Below the pieces are notes generated by a model. It had not been told where the DNA came from and did not search any database. It saw only the letters and a list, made by a program, of their open reading frames with translations. Positions 22,935 through 31,976 of a DNA stretch of 64,000 bases are shown here, piece after piece; position 1 is the first letter of the stretch; the number at the start of each line of letters is the position of its first letter. The translations under genes were made by a program, and so were the position numbers. Origin of the DNA: Streptomyces sp. R41 (lineage in GTDB: Bacteria; Actinomycetota; Actinomycetes; Streptomycetales; Streptomycetaceae); the NCBI RefSeq assembly GCF_041053055.1, contig NZ_CP163443.1, positions 3,162,001 to 3,226,000 on the forward strand, written 5' to 3'.

Positions 22935-23840
22935 TCAGCCCTTCGTTCCGCCCGCGGTGAGGCCGCTCACCAGGTTCTTCTGGACGAGGTAGAAGAACGC
23001 GGAGACGGGTATCGCCACCAGAACCGCGGTGGCGGCCATCAGGTTGCGCTGCGCGTCGTGCTCGCTGACGAAGCTCTGCAGTCCCACGGCGAAGGTGTAC
23101 TTCGTGTCGGACAGCATGAACGTCGAGGCGAAGGCGACCTCGCCGAACGCGGTGATGAAGCTGTAGAAACCGGCGACCGCCAGGCCCGGCTTGGCGAGCG
23201 GCAGGATCAGTCGGAAGAAGGTGCCGAAGGGGGACAGCCCGTCGACGCGTCCCGCCTCGTCGATCTCGAACGGGATGGTGTCGAAGTAGCCCTTGAGCAG
23301 CCAGGCGCAGTACGGCACGGCGGTCGAGCAGTAGACGAGGATCAGGCCGAGATAGCTGTCGATGAGCTGCAGGTCCGAGAGGATCTGGTACATCGGCACG
23401 ATGAGCACGGCGATCGGGAACATCTGGGTGACCAGGAGCACCCACATGAACTTCTTGTAGCCGGGGAAGCGCATGCGGGACACCGCGTAGCCGGTGGTGG
23501 CGGCGACCATCACACCGATGACCGTGGTGCCGAGGGAGACGATGAGGGAGCTCTTCAGCCACTCGAAGAAGTTCGTGTGCTGCAACACGAACGAGTAGTT
23601 GTCGAACGTCATCTTGTCCCAGATGCCCGCGGGGTGCAGATAGTCGTCCTTGTCCGGGCCGAGGGACAGGAAGAGCAGCCAGGCGACCGGGAACAGCGCG
23701 ATCAGGCTCGCGACGATCAGGATGCCGTGGGAGGTGAGGGAGCCGGCGAGGCTGCGCTCACCGCGTTTGCGCGCCTTGCGGGGCTCGTCGTACGCGGGGA
23801 CCTGGTCGGCCGGAGGTGTCTGCAGGGTGGTGGTACTCAT
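22935..23840 (-). CDS. malG: Maltose/maltodextrin ABC transporter permease MalG
   Basis: 301 residues from the ATG at 23840, with AGGAG 5 nt upstream. Six transmembrane segments are visible (for example ILIVASLIALFPVAWLLFL and FMWVLLVTQMFPIAVLIVPM). The cytoplasmic EAA loop EIDEAGRVDGLSPFGTFF docks the ATPase. It pairs with MalF as the membrane channel of a carbohydrate uptake-1 family importer. No ATPase gene is in the cluster; in Streptomyces such importers share the MsiK ATPase encoded elsewhere. Spacing to malF is 13 nt, so the two are co-transcribed. Confidence 0.93.
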   Translation of the reverse strand: MSTTTLQTPPADQVPAYDEPRKARKRGERSLAGSLTSHGILIVASLIALFPVAWLLFLSLGPDKDDYLHPAGIWDKMTFDNYSFVLQHTNFFEWLKSSLIVSLGTTVIGVMVAATTGYAVSRMRFPGYKKFMWVLLVTQMFPIAVLIVPMYQILSDLQLIDSYLGLILVYCSTAVPYCAWLLKGYFDTIPFEIDEAGRVDGLSPFGTFFRLILPLAKPGLAVAGFYSFITAFGEVAFASTFMLSDTKYTFAVGLQSFVSEHDAQRNLMAATAVLVAIPVSAFFYLVQKNLVSGLTAGGTKG

Positions 23841-23853
23841 GGGGGCTCCTGCC

Positions 23854-24858
23854 TCAGATCGCGAGCTGCTGGTCATTGCGGTTCAGCCAGCGGCGGTAGA
23901 AGGAGGTGAAGACGATCAGGATGGCCAGCAGCAGCATGCCGTAGGCCGCCGACTGTGCGAAGTCGCGTGGCTGTTGGCCGAAGCCCAGGTAGTAGGCCCA
24001 GGTGACGAGGATCTGCGCGTCCGGGGCGGTGTTGCCGAACAGCAGGAAGATGACGGCGAACTGGTTGAAGGTCCAGATGATGCCGAGGAGGACGACGGTG
24101 GAGCTGACGGACCTCAGCCCCGGCAGGGTGACGTACCGGAACTGCTGCCAGGGGCTCGCGCCGTCCATCTCGGCGGCCTCGTACAACGTGGAGTCGATGG
24201 ACTGCAGTCCGCCGAGCAGCGAGACCATCATGAACGGCACACCGCACCAGGTGTTGACCATGATCGCGGCGAACCGCTGCCAGAAGGTGTCCTCCAGCCA
24301 CAGCGGCGACGGCAGATGCACCGCGTCGAGCATGGAGTTGATGATGCCGCCGTCCGCGAGCATGAAGCGCCAGCCGAAGACGGTGACGAAGGTCGGCACG
24401 GCCCACGGCAGGACCAGGATGAGCCGGTAGAGGGTCCGGCCGCGCAGCTTCTGGTTGAGCAGCAGGGCGAGACCGAGGCCGATGCAGTAGTGCAGGGCGA
24501 CACAGAGCGCCGTCCACACGATCGTCCAGATGAAGTGCGACCAGAAGCGGTCGTACGAGGTGGGGCCCCACAGGATGTCTTTGTAGTTGTCGAGGCCGAT
24601 GAACTTGTAGGTGGCGTCGATGTGATTGACGCCGATCGTGCGGGCCGAGTTGAGGCTGTTGGCGTCCGTCAGCGTCAGGTAGAGGCCCCGCACCAGCGGA
24701 TAGAGCACCAACCCGCCGAGTACGACGACGACCGGGGCGATCATCGCGTACGCGTACCAGTACTTCTGGTACGAGTGCTTCAGACGCTGCAGCCGGCCGG
24801 GGCGCGGTGCTCGGTCACCGCGGCGCTTGCCGGTCGCTCGGTCGATGGCGACTGTCAT
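23854..24858 (-). CDS. malF: Maltose/maltodextrin ABC transporter permease MalF
   Basis: 334 residues. A basic cytoplasmic N-terminus is followed by a first membrane span (YAYAMIAPVVVVLGGLVLYP), a periplasm-facing loop, and five further spans. The EAA motif is YEAAEMDGASPWQQFRYVTL. It is one half of the membrane channel and is co-transcribed with malG. It lies 97 nt after malE, with a stem-loop between them. Confidence 0.93.
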   Translation of the reverse strand: MTVAIDRATGKRRGDRAPRPGRLQRLKHSYQKYWYAYAMIAPVVVVLGGLVLYPLVRGLYLTLTDANSLNSARTIGVNHIDATYKFIGLDNYKDILWGPTSYDRFWSHFIWTIVWTALCVALHYCIGLGLALLLNQKLRGRTLYRLILVLPWAVPTFVTVFGWRFMLADGGIINSMLDAVHLPSPLWLEDTFWQRFAAIMVNTWCGVPFMMVSLLGGLQSIDSTLYEAAEMDGASPWQQFRYVTLPGLRSVSSTVVLLGIIWTFNQFAVIFLLFGNTAPDAQILVTWAYYLGFGQQPRDFAQSAAYGMLLLAILIVFTSFYRRWLNRNDQQLAI

Positions 24859-24903
24859 GGTTCGACACCTTCTGCAAAATCAGGAGTTGGGCGCACACAG
24901 CCG

Positions 24904-24950
24904 GTGGCCGCCGGATCTGTCCCCCCAATTCAGGCAGATCCGACGGCCAC
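24904..24950. promoter_or_regulatory. Intercistronic stem-loop between malE and malF
   Basis: GTGGCCGCCGGATCTG pairs with CAGATCCGACGGCCAC (one mismatch) around a 15-nt loop, directly after the malE stop. Such structures in importer operons protect the upstream binding-protein mRNA or attenuate read-through, giving more binding protein than permease. That role is inferred here. Confidence 0.6.
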
Positions 24951-24955
24951 ACGGA

Positions 24956-26230
24956 CTACTTGCTGAAGTCCGGGACCAGCTTGGCGATCGCGAGTTCCGC
25001 GTTGCTCAGGCCCTTGTCCAGGGACTCCTTGCCACCCGCGATCTTCGGCAGCTCGGTGTCGAGCGGGCCCCAGAGCGAGCTGTACTCGGGCAGCGCCGGG
25101 CGCGGCTGGGCGGCGGAGAGCACACCCTGGTAGCCGGCGATGCCCGGGTCGGCCTTGACCTTGGCGGTGTAGGCGTCGTCGCGCGTCGGCAGCGTGGAGT
25201 TCTTCAGGGCGATGGTCTCCTGGGACTTCGCCGAGGTCATGAACTTCACGAACTTCAGCGAGGCCTCCTGGTGCGCCTTGTCCGAGCCCGCGTACACCGA
25301 GAGGTTGTGACCGCCGGTCGGGGCGCCCGCCTTGCCGGTGGAACCGGCCGGGACGGAGGCGATGCCGAGGTTGGCCTTGTCCTTGAAGGCCGAGCCCTTG
25401 TAGAAGTTGGTGATCTCCCACGGGCCCTGGACGATCGCGGCGACCTTGCCGTTGACGAACGCGTCCTGGATGTGGGCGTACGCGTCGGCGGTGGTGTCGG
25501 CCTTGTGCAGGCCCTTGCCGGAGAACAGACCCTGCCAGGTCCCGTACGCCTTCTTCGCGGCGGCCGAGTTCACGGTGATCTTCTTGGCGGTGGCGTCGAC
25601 CGTGTCGGTGCCCTCGCCGTAGAGGAAGGACTGCGCGTAGTACGCCTGGGTGGAGCCCCAGTAGCCGTCGACGCCGGTCTTCTTCTGGATGGTGGCGGCG
25701 TCGGTCTTCAGCTCGGCCCACGTGGTGGGCGCCTTGTCGATGCCGGCCTTCTCGAAGAGGGCCTTGTTGTAGACCAGCGCGAGGGTGTCGGTGACCAGCG
25801 GCACGCCGTAGGTCTTGCCGTCGTACTTGGCCTGCTCGATCAGGCTGGACTGGAACTTGCCCTGGTCCGCGAGGGCCTCGGTGCCGTCCAGCGGCAGGAA
25901 GTAGCCCTTCTTGGCGAAGGCGGGGGTCCAGCCGACCTCGGAGCGCAGGATGTCCGGGGCGCCCTTGGAGCCGGCGGCCGTGTCGAACTTGTTCTGCGCC
26001 TGGTCGAAGGGGACGTTGACGTACTTGACCTTGATGTTGGGGTTGGCCTTCTCGAATTCCTTGGCCAGGGCCTTGTACGTCGGCGCCTCATTGGTGGCGT
26101 TGGAGGTGTCCCACCAGGTGATGGTGGTGGGGCCGTCCGACTTGTCGCTGCCGCTGTCACTGCCGCCGCAGGCCGTCGCCGCGAGGGCGAAGGACGCCAC
26201 CAGCGCGGTGGCCGCTATGCCACGCCGCAT
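24956..26230 (-). CDS. malE: Maltose/maltodextrin-binding lipoprotein MalE
   Basis: 424 residues from the ATG at 26230 (AAGGAG 5 nt upstream). The lipoprotein signal MRRGIAATALVASFALAATA ends at a Cys followed by GGS, so the mature protein is tethered outside the membrane. The remainder is a type-1 solute-binding protein: a Trp-rich beginning (TITWWDTSNA), FEKANPNIKVKYVNVP, and GPWEITNFY. It captures maltose and maltodextrins for MalFG. It is the first gene of the operon and is divergent from malR; the 466-nt gap holds MalR-like boxes. Expression is expected to be maltose-induced and glucose-repressed. Confidence 0.93.
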   Translation of the reverse strand: MRRGIAATALVASFALAATACGGSDSGSDKSDGPTTITWWDTSNATNEAPTYKALAKEFEKANPNIKVKYVNVPFDQAQNKFDTAAGSKGAPDILRSEVGWTPAFAKKGYFLPLDGTEALADQGKFQSSLIEQAKYDGKTYGVPLVTDTLALVYNKALFEKAGIDKAPTTWAELKTDAATIQKKTGVDGYWGSTQAYYAQSFLYGEGTDTVDATAKKITVNSAAAKKAYGTWQGLFSGKGLHKADTTADAYAHIQDAFVNGKVAAIVQGPWEITNFYKGSAFKDKANLGIASVPAGSTGKAGAPTGGHNLSVYAGSDKAHQEASLKFVKFMTSAKSQETIALKNSTLPTRDDAYTAKVKADPGIAGYQGVLSAAQPRPALPEYSSLWGPLDTELPKIAGGKESLDKGLSNAELAIAKLVPDFSK

Positions 26231-26364
26231 GAGATCTCCTTGAGGGTGAAAGCCCGAGTGGTTGAGGCAGCGGTCCCGCCCGCTCCTCTTGCCGACTTGC
26301 CGACTGCGCCGTTGCGTCCGCCGGGCGACGTGAACGTAACAGCGTTGTAAGCGCGACGAAAGAC

Positions 26365-26385
26365 CTTGCAGCAAAAAAGTGCAAG
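26365..26385. promoter_or_regulatory. Candidate MalR operator in front of malE
   Basis: CTTGCA and TGCAAG are separated by 9 nt as an inverted repeat, 135 nt upstream of the malE start. The motif is shared with pulA, the amylase and the malR side of this intergenic region. Confidence 0.72.
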
Positions 26386-26472
26386 AACCGCTGAGAGTTA
26401 CCCGCCCGTGACCTCTCCCTCTTGATCACGAAGCCCTGGTAAAAGGCCGTTCAGCAGACATGGGAGCCGCTG

Positions 26473-26495
26473 TGCAAGACTCTGCAAGCTCTTGC
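26473..26495. promoter_or_regulatory. Candidate MalR operator on the malR side
   Basis: TGCAAGACTCTGCAAG is followed by CTCTTGCC, giving a direct repeat of GCAAG at 10-nt spacing plus an inverted CTTGC (GCAAGCTCTTGC at 26484-26495). A further CTTGCAG lies at 26534-26540. The array suggests malR autoregulation or cooperative control of malE. Confidence 0.65.
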
Positions 26496-26696
26496 CATAG
26501 CTGTCGGGTACGGGGATCATCGCCCCGTCAGCGCTTGCAGGAGCCACCCCTTCCCGCGGCGCACGCACGGGACGCCGAGCCGACCAGAACACGAGGGAGC
26601 GCGATGACGCAGCAGCCCGGAACGGGCCGATCAACCGCCCGCACACGGCGTCTGGTTGGTGGGCAGGGTGAGGGCCGGCCGGTACAGTCCAATCCT

Positions 26697-27731
26697 GTGA
26701 CCACACGGCTTGCCGACATCGCAGCCCAGGCGGGGGTCAGTGAGGCGACTGTCAGCCGCGTCCTGAACGGGAAGCCGGGCGTCGCCGCTACCACCCGCCA
26801 GTCCGTCCTGGCCGCGCTCGACGTACTGGGCTACGAGCGCCCCGTCCGTCTGCGACAGCGCAGCGAGGGCCTGGTGGGCCTGATAACCCCGGAGCTGGAG
26901 AACCCGATATTCCCTGCCCTGGCGCAGGTCATCGGCCAGGCGCTGACCCGGCAGGGCTACACACCGGTCCTCGCGACGCAGACCCCGGGCGGTTCCACCG
27001 AGGACGAGCTGACGGAGATGCTGGTGGACCGGGGCGTCGCCGGGATCATCTTCGTCTCCGGCCTCCATGCCGACACCTCGGCGGACATGCAGCGCTACGA
27101 CCAGCTGCGTGCCCAGGGTGTCCCCTTCGTCCTCGTCGACGGTTTCTCGCCGAAGGTGCAGGCTCCGTTCATCTCGCCCGACGACCGTGCGGCCATGGCC
27201 CTCGCGGTCACCCACCTCGTCTCGCTCGGGCACACCCATATCGGACTTGCCCTGGGTCCCAAACGGTTCGTGCCCGTGCAGCGCAAGATCGAGGGCTTTG
27301 TGCGCACGATGCAGGAGCTACTGGGTCTGAGCCCCGCCGACATCGAGGAGCGACTCGTCCAGCACTCGCTGTACACGCTGGAGGGCGGTCAGGCGGCGGC
27401 GAGCGCCCTCATGGACCGTGACTGCACGGCGATCGTCTGCGCCAGCGACATGATGGCCCTCGGCGCGATAAGGGCGGCGCGCCAGCGCGGCCTGGAGGTC
27501 CCGAAGGACATTTCGGTGGTCGGCTTCGACGATTCTCCGCTCATCGCCTTCACCGACCCACCGCTCACCACGATCCGCAAGCCGGTCCCGGCGATGGGAC
27601 AGGCCGCGGTGCGTACGTTGCTGGAGGAGATCGGCGGGACCCCGGCACCCCACAGTGAATTCGTGTTCATGCCGGAGCTGGTGGTGCGTGGTTCGACCGC
27701 TTCTGCCCCTGGGGACCGGAATCGTCCCTAG
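26697..27731 (+). CDS. malR: LacI-family repressor of maltose/amylase genes (MalR/Reg1)
   Basis: 344 residues from the GTG at 26697, so the helix-turn-helix starts at the N-terminus (TTRLADIAAQAGVSEATVSR) as in MalR/Reg1 of S. coelicolor and S. lividans. A -10-like TACAGT 8 nt upstream would give a leaderless mRNA. An in-frame ATG at 26604 has a good GAGGGAG and would add 31 residues of low-complexity sequence, so the start is not certain. The ligand domain is a periplasmic-binding-protein fold (GLVGLITPELENPIFPALAQ, CASDMMALGAIRAARQ, SVVGFDDSPL). The family represses mal, amylase and chitinase genes until maltodextrin is present. Confidence 0.93.
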   Translation: MTTRLADIAAQAGVSEATVSRVLNGKPGVAATTRQSVLAALDVLGYERPVRLRQRSEGLVGLITPELENPIFPALAQVIGQALTRQGYTPVLATQTPGGSTEDELTEMLVDRGVAGIIFVSGLHADTSADMQRYDQLRAQGVPFVLVDGFSPKVQAPFISPDDRAAMALAVTHLVSLGHTHIGLALGPKRFVPVQRKIEGFVRTMQELLGLSPADIEERLVQHSLYTLEGGQAAASALMDRDCTAIVCASDMMALGAIRAARQRGLEVPKDISVVGFDDSPLIAFTDPPLTTIRKPVPAMGQAAVRTLLEEIGGTPAPHSEFVFMPELVVRGSTASAPGDRNRP

Positions 27732-27841
27732 GGAGGAGTGCATACGGCACCCATGGGCCTCCTCCCGGCGTAGAACATGCGACGAGGACCCAACCAAGGG
27801 ATGATCTGTCGGGGAACGCTTTTCTGGCAGACTCTGTGCCT

Positions 27842-28702
27842 ATGGGTGAGACGACCGTGACGACACTGGAAGGCCAGGAGCAGGCCGCTCCACAGCCCGT
27901 CGCGGAGGAGAAGGCGGGAAAGGACTCCCCGCGTCGCTCGCGGGCCCCGCGTCGCCCCCGCTTCTGGTTCGAGATCCTGCTCATCGCGGTCAGTTACTGG
28001 ACGTACTCGCTGATTCGGAACGCCGTGCCGGAGCAGAAGCACGAGGCACTGCGCAACGCGGACTGGATCTGGCAGACGGAGCACCACCTCGGGATCGCCG
28101 TCGAGGAATCGGTCAACCACGCCGTGAATTCGGTGACATGGCTGATCATCGGGATGAACTACTACTACGCGACACTGCACTTCGTGGTGACGCTGGGAGT
28201 CCTGGTGTGGCTGTACCGCAGCCACCCCGGCCGTTACGCGGCCACGCGGCTCACCCTCTTCGCCACCACGGCCGTGGCCCTGGTCGGCTACTACTTCTTC
28301 CCCCTGGCACCGCCCCGCCTGATGAACGGCGGCCACTTCGTCGACACGGTCCTCGTCCACCAGACCTGGGGCTCCATGGCCTCCGGCGACCTGAAGCACA
28401 TGTCGAACCAGTACGCGGCGATGCCCTCCATGCACATCGGCTGGTCCCTGTGGTGCGGCCTGACGATCTTCGCGCTGGCCTCGGCGCCGTGGGCCCGGAT
28501 TCTGGGCCTGCTGTACCCGGTGGCCACGCTGGTGGTCATCGTCTCCACCGCCAACCACTTCTGGCTCGACGCGGTGGGCGGCATGCTGTGCCTGACCTTC
28601 GGCTTCCTGGTGGCGCGGCTCTGGTATGGCTCCTTGCCGTACGCGCTGCCGCGCTGGGTTCCGGGGACGCGGGGGGCACCACTGCTGCCGGCGAAGGCCT
28701 GA
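27842..28702 (+). CDS. PAP2-superfamily membrane phosphatase/phosphotransferase
   Basis: 286 residues. A charged cytoplasmic tail (about 1-40) precedes about six membrane spans. The phosphatase motifs are SMHIGWS and, in a later helix, NHFWLDAVGG, where the two histidines are catalytic; LAPPRLMNGG corresponds to the first motif. The layout resembles the PAP2_3 (inositol-phosphoceramide/inositolphosphotransferase-like) group of actinomycetes. Expected substrates are lipid phosphates such as phosphatidate or a phosphoinositol lipid. No strong Shine-Dalgarno precedes the ATG at 27842. Confidence 0.85.
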   Translation: MGETTVTTLEGQEQAAPQPVAEEKAGKDSPRRSRAPRRPRFWFEILLIAVSYWTYSLIRNAVPEQKHEALRNADWIWQTEHHLGIAVEESVNHAVNSVTWLIIGMNYYYATLHFVVTLGVLVWLYRSHPGRYAATRLTLFATTAVALVGYYFFPLAPPRLMNGGHFVDTVLVHQTWGSMASGDLKHMSNQYAAMPSMHIGWSLWCGLTIFALASAPWARILGLLYPVATLVVIVSTANHFWLDAVGGMLCLTFGFLVARLWYGSLPYALPRWVPGTRGAPLLPAKA

Positions 28703-28742
28703 GCAGCGGGCTTCGGCCGGCCTACTGATTGCTGAACGTCTT

Positions 28743-28776
28743 GAGGGGCCCCGCACCGCCAGGTGCGGGGCCCCTC
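28743..28776. terminator. Bidirectional hairpin after the PAP2 gene
   Basis: GAGGGGCCCCGCACC and its exact complement form a 15-bp stem around GCCA. It lies between the convergent PAP2 and amidohydrolase genes. Confidence 0.85.
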
Positions 28777-28835
28777 GACAACTGAGCCGGGACGGCGCTC
28801 GGTCCCACGGCGGTGTCCGGCGGTGCCGAGCGGGC

Positions 28836-30407
28836 TCAGGCCCCGCGATGGGCGACGAGACCACCGGTCACGGTGAGACGTAAGGGCGCCTCCGCGACCT
28901 CGTCCACCGGCGCCTCCACCGGATCCAGGCCGAAGGCCGTGAGGTCCGCCCGGAACCCGGGAGCGATACGCCCCGTCTCCTGAGCCTCGCCGGCGGCGAC
29001 AGCGGCATGCGTCGTGCAGCCCTCCAGCGCCTGGAGCCCGGTAAGACCACCGCGTGAGGCCGCCGCACCCCGCGGCTCCCGCGCCGTCGCCAGCACGCCG
29101 CGCACGTCGTAGTGGGCGATCGGCCAGTCCGAGCCCAGGGCCACCACCGCACCGGCGTCCCGCAGGTACCGGGTGCGCCAGGCACGGCCGGCCCGCTCGG
29201 GCCCGAGCCGCCGTGACCACTCGTCCCCGTGGTCGCCCCGCGTGTACGCGGTGTGCGGCGGCTGCATCGACGCGATGACCCCGAGGTGCGCGAAGCGCGA
29301 CAGCGTGCCGTCCGGGGCGGTCTCCACGTGCTCGATCCGGTGCGCGAACCGCCCCCCGGCCCCGAGCCCCTCCACCGTGTCGAGGACGTGCCGTACGGCC
29401 GCGTCCCCGATCGCGTGTGTGGCCGTACGGACCCCGGCCGCGTGCAGCTGCCGTACGGCGGCGGTGTACGCGGCCGGGTCGGGCCAGAACGCCGCCGTGC
29501 CCTGCCCGTGACAGTCGGCGTGCTCCAGCCAGGCCGTACCACCCTCCACGGTCCCGTCCATGAAGAACTTGACCCCGCCGATGCTCCAGTGCCGTCCACC
29601 GCGCCCCTGGAGCGCCACGAGCTCACGCAGCGCGTCCTCATCGGCCCCCGGCATGCACCAGGGCGCGAACCGCAGCCGCACCGGCAGCACGGTCTCCTCG
29701 GCGACGGCTCCGACCAGCTCCGGATCTCCCAGGTCCATCGCGTGCGCCCCGGTCAGCCCGGTCGCCGCCATCGCGGAGAGCAGCTCGACGAGCCGGGCCC
29801 GCCGCTCCTCGTACGAGGGCCGGGGCATGACCTCGGCGACCAGCTCCATCGCGGCGTGCTCGACGAGATGCCCGGTGGGCCGCCCGTCGCCGTCGCAGAC
29901 GACTTCCGAGCGCTGGACGAAGACCCGCGGCCCCTCGACCCCGGCGGCCTTGAGGGCGGCCTCGGTCACCAGCGCGGAGTGACCGTCGTACAGCCGCAGA
30001 AAGGCGGGGGCGCCGCCGAGCACGTCCTCGACGAGGGCCCGGTGCACGGGCCGCCCGCCGAAGACGTTGTGGTCGAGCCCGAACCCGATGACCCACCCGT
30101 CGATACGGGACGCGCCCGCGAGCGCGCGCCGCAGCCCGTCCAGGTCCTCCACGGCGGACAGATCGACGCCGGTGGCCATGTCCAGCCCCCACACGGGGTG
30201 GCTGTGCGCGTCCACGAGCCCGGGCACGAGGTGCGCCCCCTCCAGGGGGACGACCTCTGTTCCCGGCCCCCGCCAGTCCCGTACGTCGGTCTCGTCGCCG
30301 ACGGCGGCGATCAGTCCGTCGCGTACGGCGACGGCGGTGGCGTACGGCCTGGCGGGGTCGAGGGTGCGTATCTTGGCGCCGGTGAGGATCAGCTCGGCGG
30401 TGGGCAT
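28836..30407 (-). CDS. Amidohydrolase family 3 (YtcJ-like) metal-dependent hydrolase
   Basis: 523 residues from the ATG at 30407 (GGGAG 8 nt upstream). Early metal ligands are in DAHSHPVWGLD. Later parts carry GGVKFFMDGTVEGG, THAIGD, HRIEH and the final GSDWPIAHYD with the catalytic Asp. The order matches amidohydrolase-3 proteins (YtcJ/exoenzyme regulatory protein AepA type), which hydrolyse C-N bonds of unknown small molecules in the cytoplasm. It sits 26 nt behind an amino-acid/amine permease gene, so the permease probably brings in its substrate. A divergent TetR gene likely controls both. Confidence 0.88.
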   Translation of the reverse strand: MPTAELILTGAKIRTLDPARPYATAVAVRDGLIAAVGDETDVRDWRGPGTEVVPLEGAHLVPGLVDAHSHPVWGLDMATGVDLSAVEDLDGLRRALAGASRIDGWVIGFGLDHNVFGGRPVHRALVEDVLGGAPAFLRLYDGHSALVTEAALKAAGVEGPRVFVQRSEVVCDGDGRPTGHLVEHAAMELVAEVMPRPSYEERRARLVELLSAMAATGLTGAHAMDLGDPELVGAVAEETVLPVRLRFAPWCMPGADEDALRELVALQGRGGRHWSIGGVKFFMDGTVEGGTAWLEHADCHGQGTAAFWPDPAAYTAAVRQLHAAGVRTATHAIGDAAVRHVLDTVEGLGAGGRFAHRIEHVETAPDGTLSRFAHLGVIASMQPPHTAYTRGDHGDEWSRRLGPERAGRAWRTRYLRDAGAVVALGSDWPIAHYDVRGVLATAREPRGAAASRGGLTGLQALEGCTTHAAVAAGEAQETGRIAPGFRADLTAFGLDPVEAPVDEVAEAPLRLTVTGGLVAHRGA

Positions 30408-30433
30408 GCGGGTGACTCCCTTGCTGTGGGCGG

Positions 30434-31885
30434 CTATTCGGCAGGTTCGGCGGCGAACTCCGCGTACACCCGCGGTCGTTTGCGACGCAGCCACCAGGCA
30501 AGCGCGAGCCCGACGACGAAGACGGCGGGCGACAGGACGATCAGGACGGTGTTCACCGTGGTGGACGCGCCGGTGAACAGGTCGATGTGCGTGATCACCA
30601 GGGCTATGGCCGTCGCGAGCAGCACGGTCGCGACGACGGGCGCGACGATCGTCCGCAGCACGCCCTCCTCGTGCCGTACCCGGCGGAAGTAGCACGGGAC
30701 GGCGATCGCGGCGAGCAATTGGAGCACGAACAGGCCGATCATTCCTGGGGTGTTGACCCACAGCAGCAGCTGCCCGTACGGGTCGGCCCCCGCCGCCCAG
30801 AAGGCCAGCACGACGACGGCGCCGAGGACGGTCTGGACGATTCCGGCGACGTACGGGGAGCGGTGCCGCGGGTGAATGCGACCCAGTGCCCGTGGCAGCA
30901 CGCCCTCTTCGGCGAGAGCGAGCCCGTACCGGTTGATGGCGTTGTGGAAGGCGAGCAGGGAGGCGAGGACGCTGGTGATGATGAAGACGTGCATCAGGTC
31001 GGCCGCCCAGCCGCCGACATACGTAGTGATGGCCGAGAAGAAGAGCCCCCCGGGGTCCTTGGCCGCGGCCCGCACGACCTCCGCGTCCCCGAAAGCCTGG
31101 ATGACGACCCAGACGATGAACGCGTAGAAGAGCCCGAGGAATCCGACGGCGGCATACGTCGCGCGCGGCACCGTGCGCTCCGGGTCCCGTGCCTCCCGCC
31201 GGTAGATGACGGTGGACTCGAACCCGGTGAACGCGGCGAAGGCGAAGGCGAGGACGACGGCGGTGCCGGGGACGATCACGTTGCCGGGCGTGAAGGAGCC
31301 GCCCGACAGCCCGTGCGCGCCGCCCTTCAGGAGCACCCCGCCCGCGAGCAGCACGAGTATCCCGGTCTCGGCGACGAGCAGCACGCCCAGCAGCTTGGCG
31401 CCGAAGTCGATCGACCGAAAGCCGCCGTAGCCGATCACCACCAGCCCGGCCAAGGACACCGGAAGCCACGGAACATCGGTCCCGAAAAGCGCGTGCACGG
31501 TGTCCCGGCTGGCACTGCCCAGCAGACCGTAGACGCCGATCTCCATGCCGTTGTAGCCGACGAGAGCGAGCAGCGCGGCGCCGATGCCGATCGGGCGGCC
31601 GAGACCGCGGGTGATGTACGCGTAGAACGCGCCGCCACTGCGCACATGCCGGCTCATGGTGGTGAAACCGACGGCGAACACGGCGAGCGTGATGCCGGCG
31701 AGCAGATAGCCGACGGGGGCGCCGATCCCGCCGAGCAGGATCGCGAGCGGGGCGACACCCGCCATGACGGTGAGCGGGGCGGCGGCCGAGACGACGAAGA
31801 AGGCGATGTCGGCGGTGCCGAGGGAGCCGGAGCGGAGGGTCGCCGCGGGGGCCGGCGTTCTCTCCTCGGAGATGGTGGCGGGCAT
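30434..31885 (-). CDS. APC-superfamily amino acid/polyamine permease
   Basis: 483 residues from the ATG at 31885. Twelve hydrophobic segments are evident. The family's first-helix signature is IAFFVVSAAAPLTVMAGVAP, followed by the broken-helix region SRHVRSGGAFYAYITRGLG and the amphipathic loop FTGFESTVIYRREARDP. It should be a proton- or antiport-driven transporter of amino acids or amines. It is first in an operon with the amidohydrolase and divergent from a TetR gene. Confidence 0.9.
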   Translation of the reverse strand: MPATISEERTPAPAATLRSGSLGTADIAFFVVSAAAPLTVMAGVAPLAILLGGIGAPVGYLLAGITLAVFAVGFTTMSRHVRSGGAFYAYITRGLGRPIGIGAALLALVGYNGMEIGVYGLLGSASRDTVHALFGTDVPWLPVSLAGLVVIGYGGFRSIDFGAKLLGVLLVAETGILVLLAGGVLLKGGAHGLSGGSFTPGNVIVPGTAVVLAFAFAAFTGFESTVIYRREARDPERTVPRATYAAVGFLGLFYAFIVWVVIQAFGDAEVVRAAAKDPGGLFFSAITTYVGGWAADLMHVFIITSVLASLLAFHNAINRYGLALAEEGVLPRALGRIHPRHRSPYVAGIVQTVLGAVVVLAFWAAGADPYGQLLLWVNTPGMIGLFVLQLLAAIAVPCYFRRVRHEEGVLRTIVAPVVATVLLATAIALVITHIDLFTGASTTVNTVLIVLSPAVFVVGLALAWWLRRKRPRVYAEFAAEPAE

Positions 31886-31976
31886 GCGAGGGAAGCCCTT
31901 CTGGCGGGGGCGGGGAGGGGCCCGGGGCGTGCGGGGTACCCCGGGTCCCGGAGCTGCGAACGCGTCCGGGATCCGT

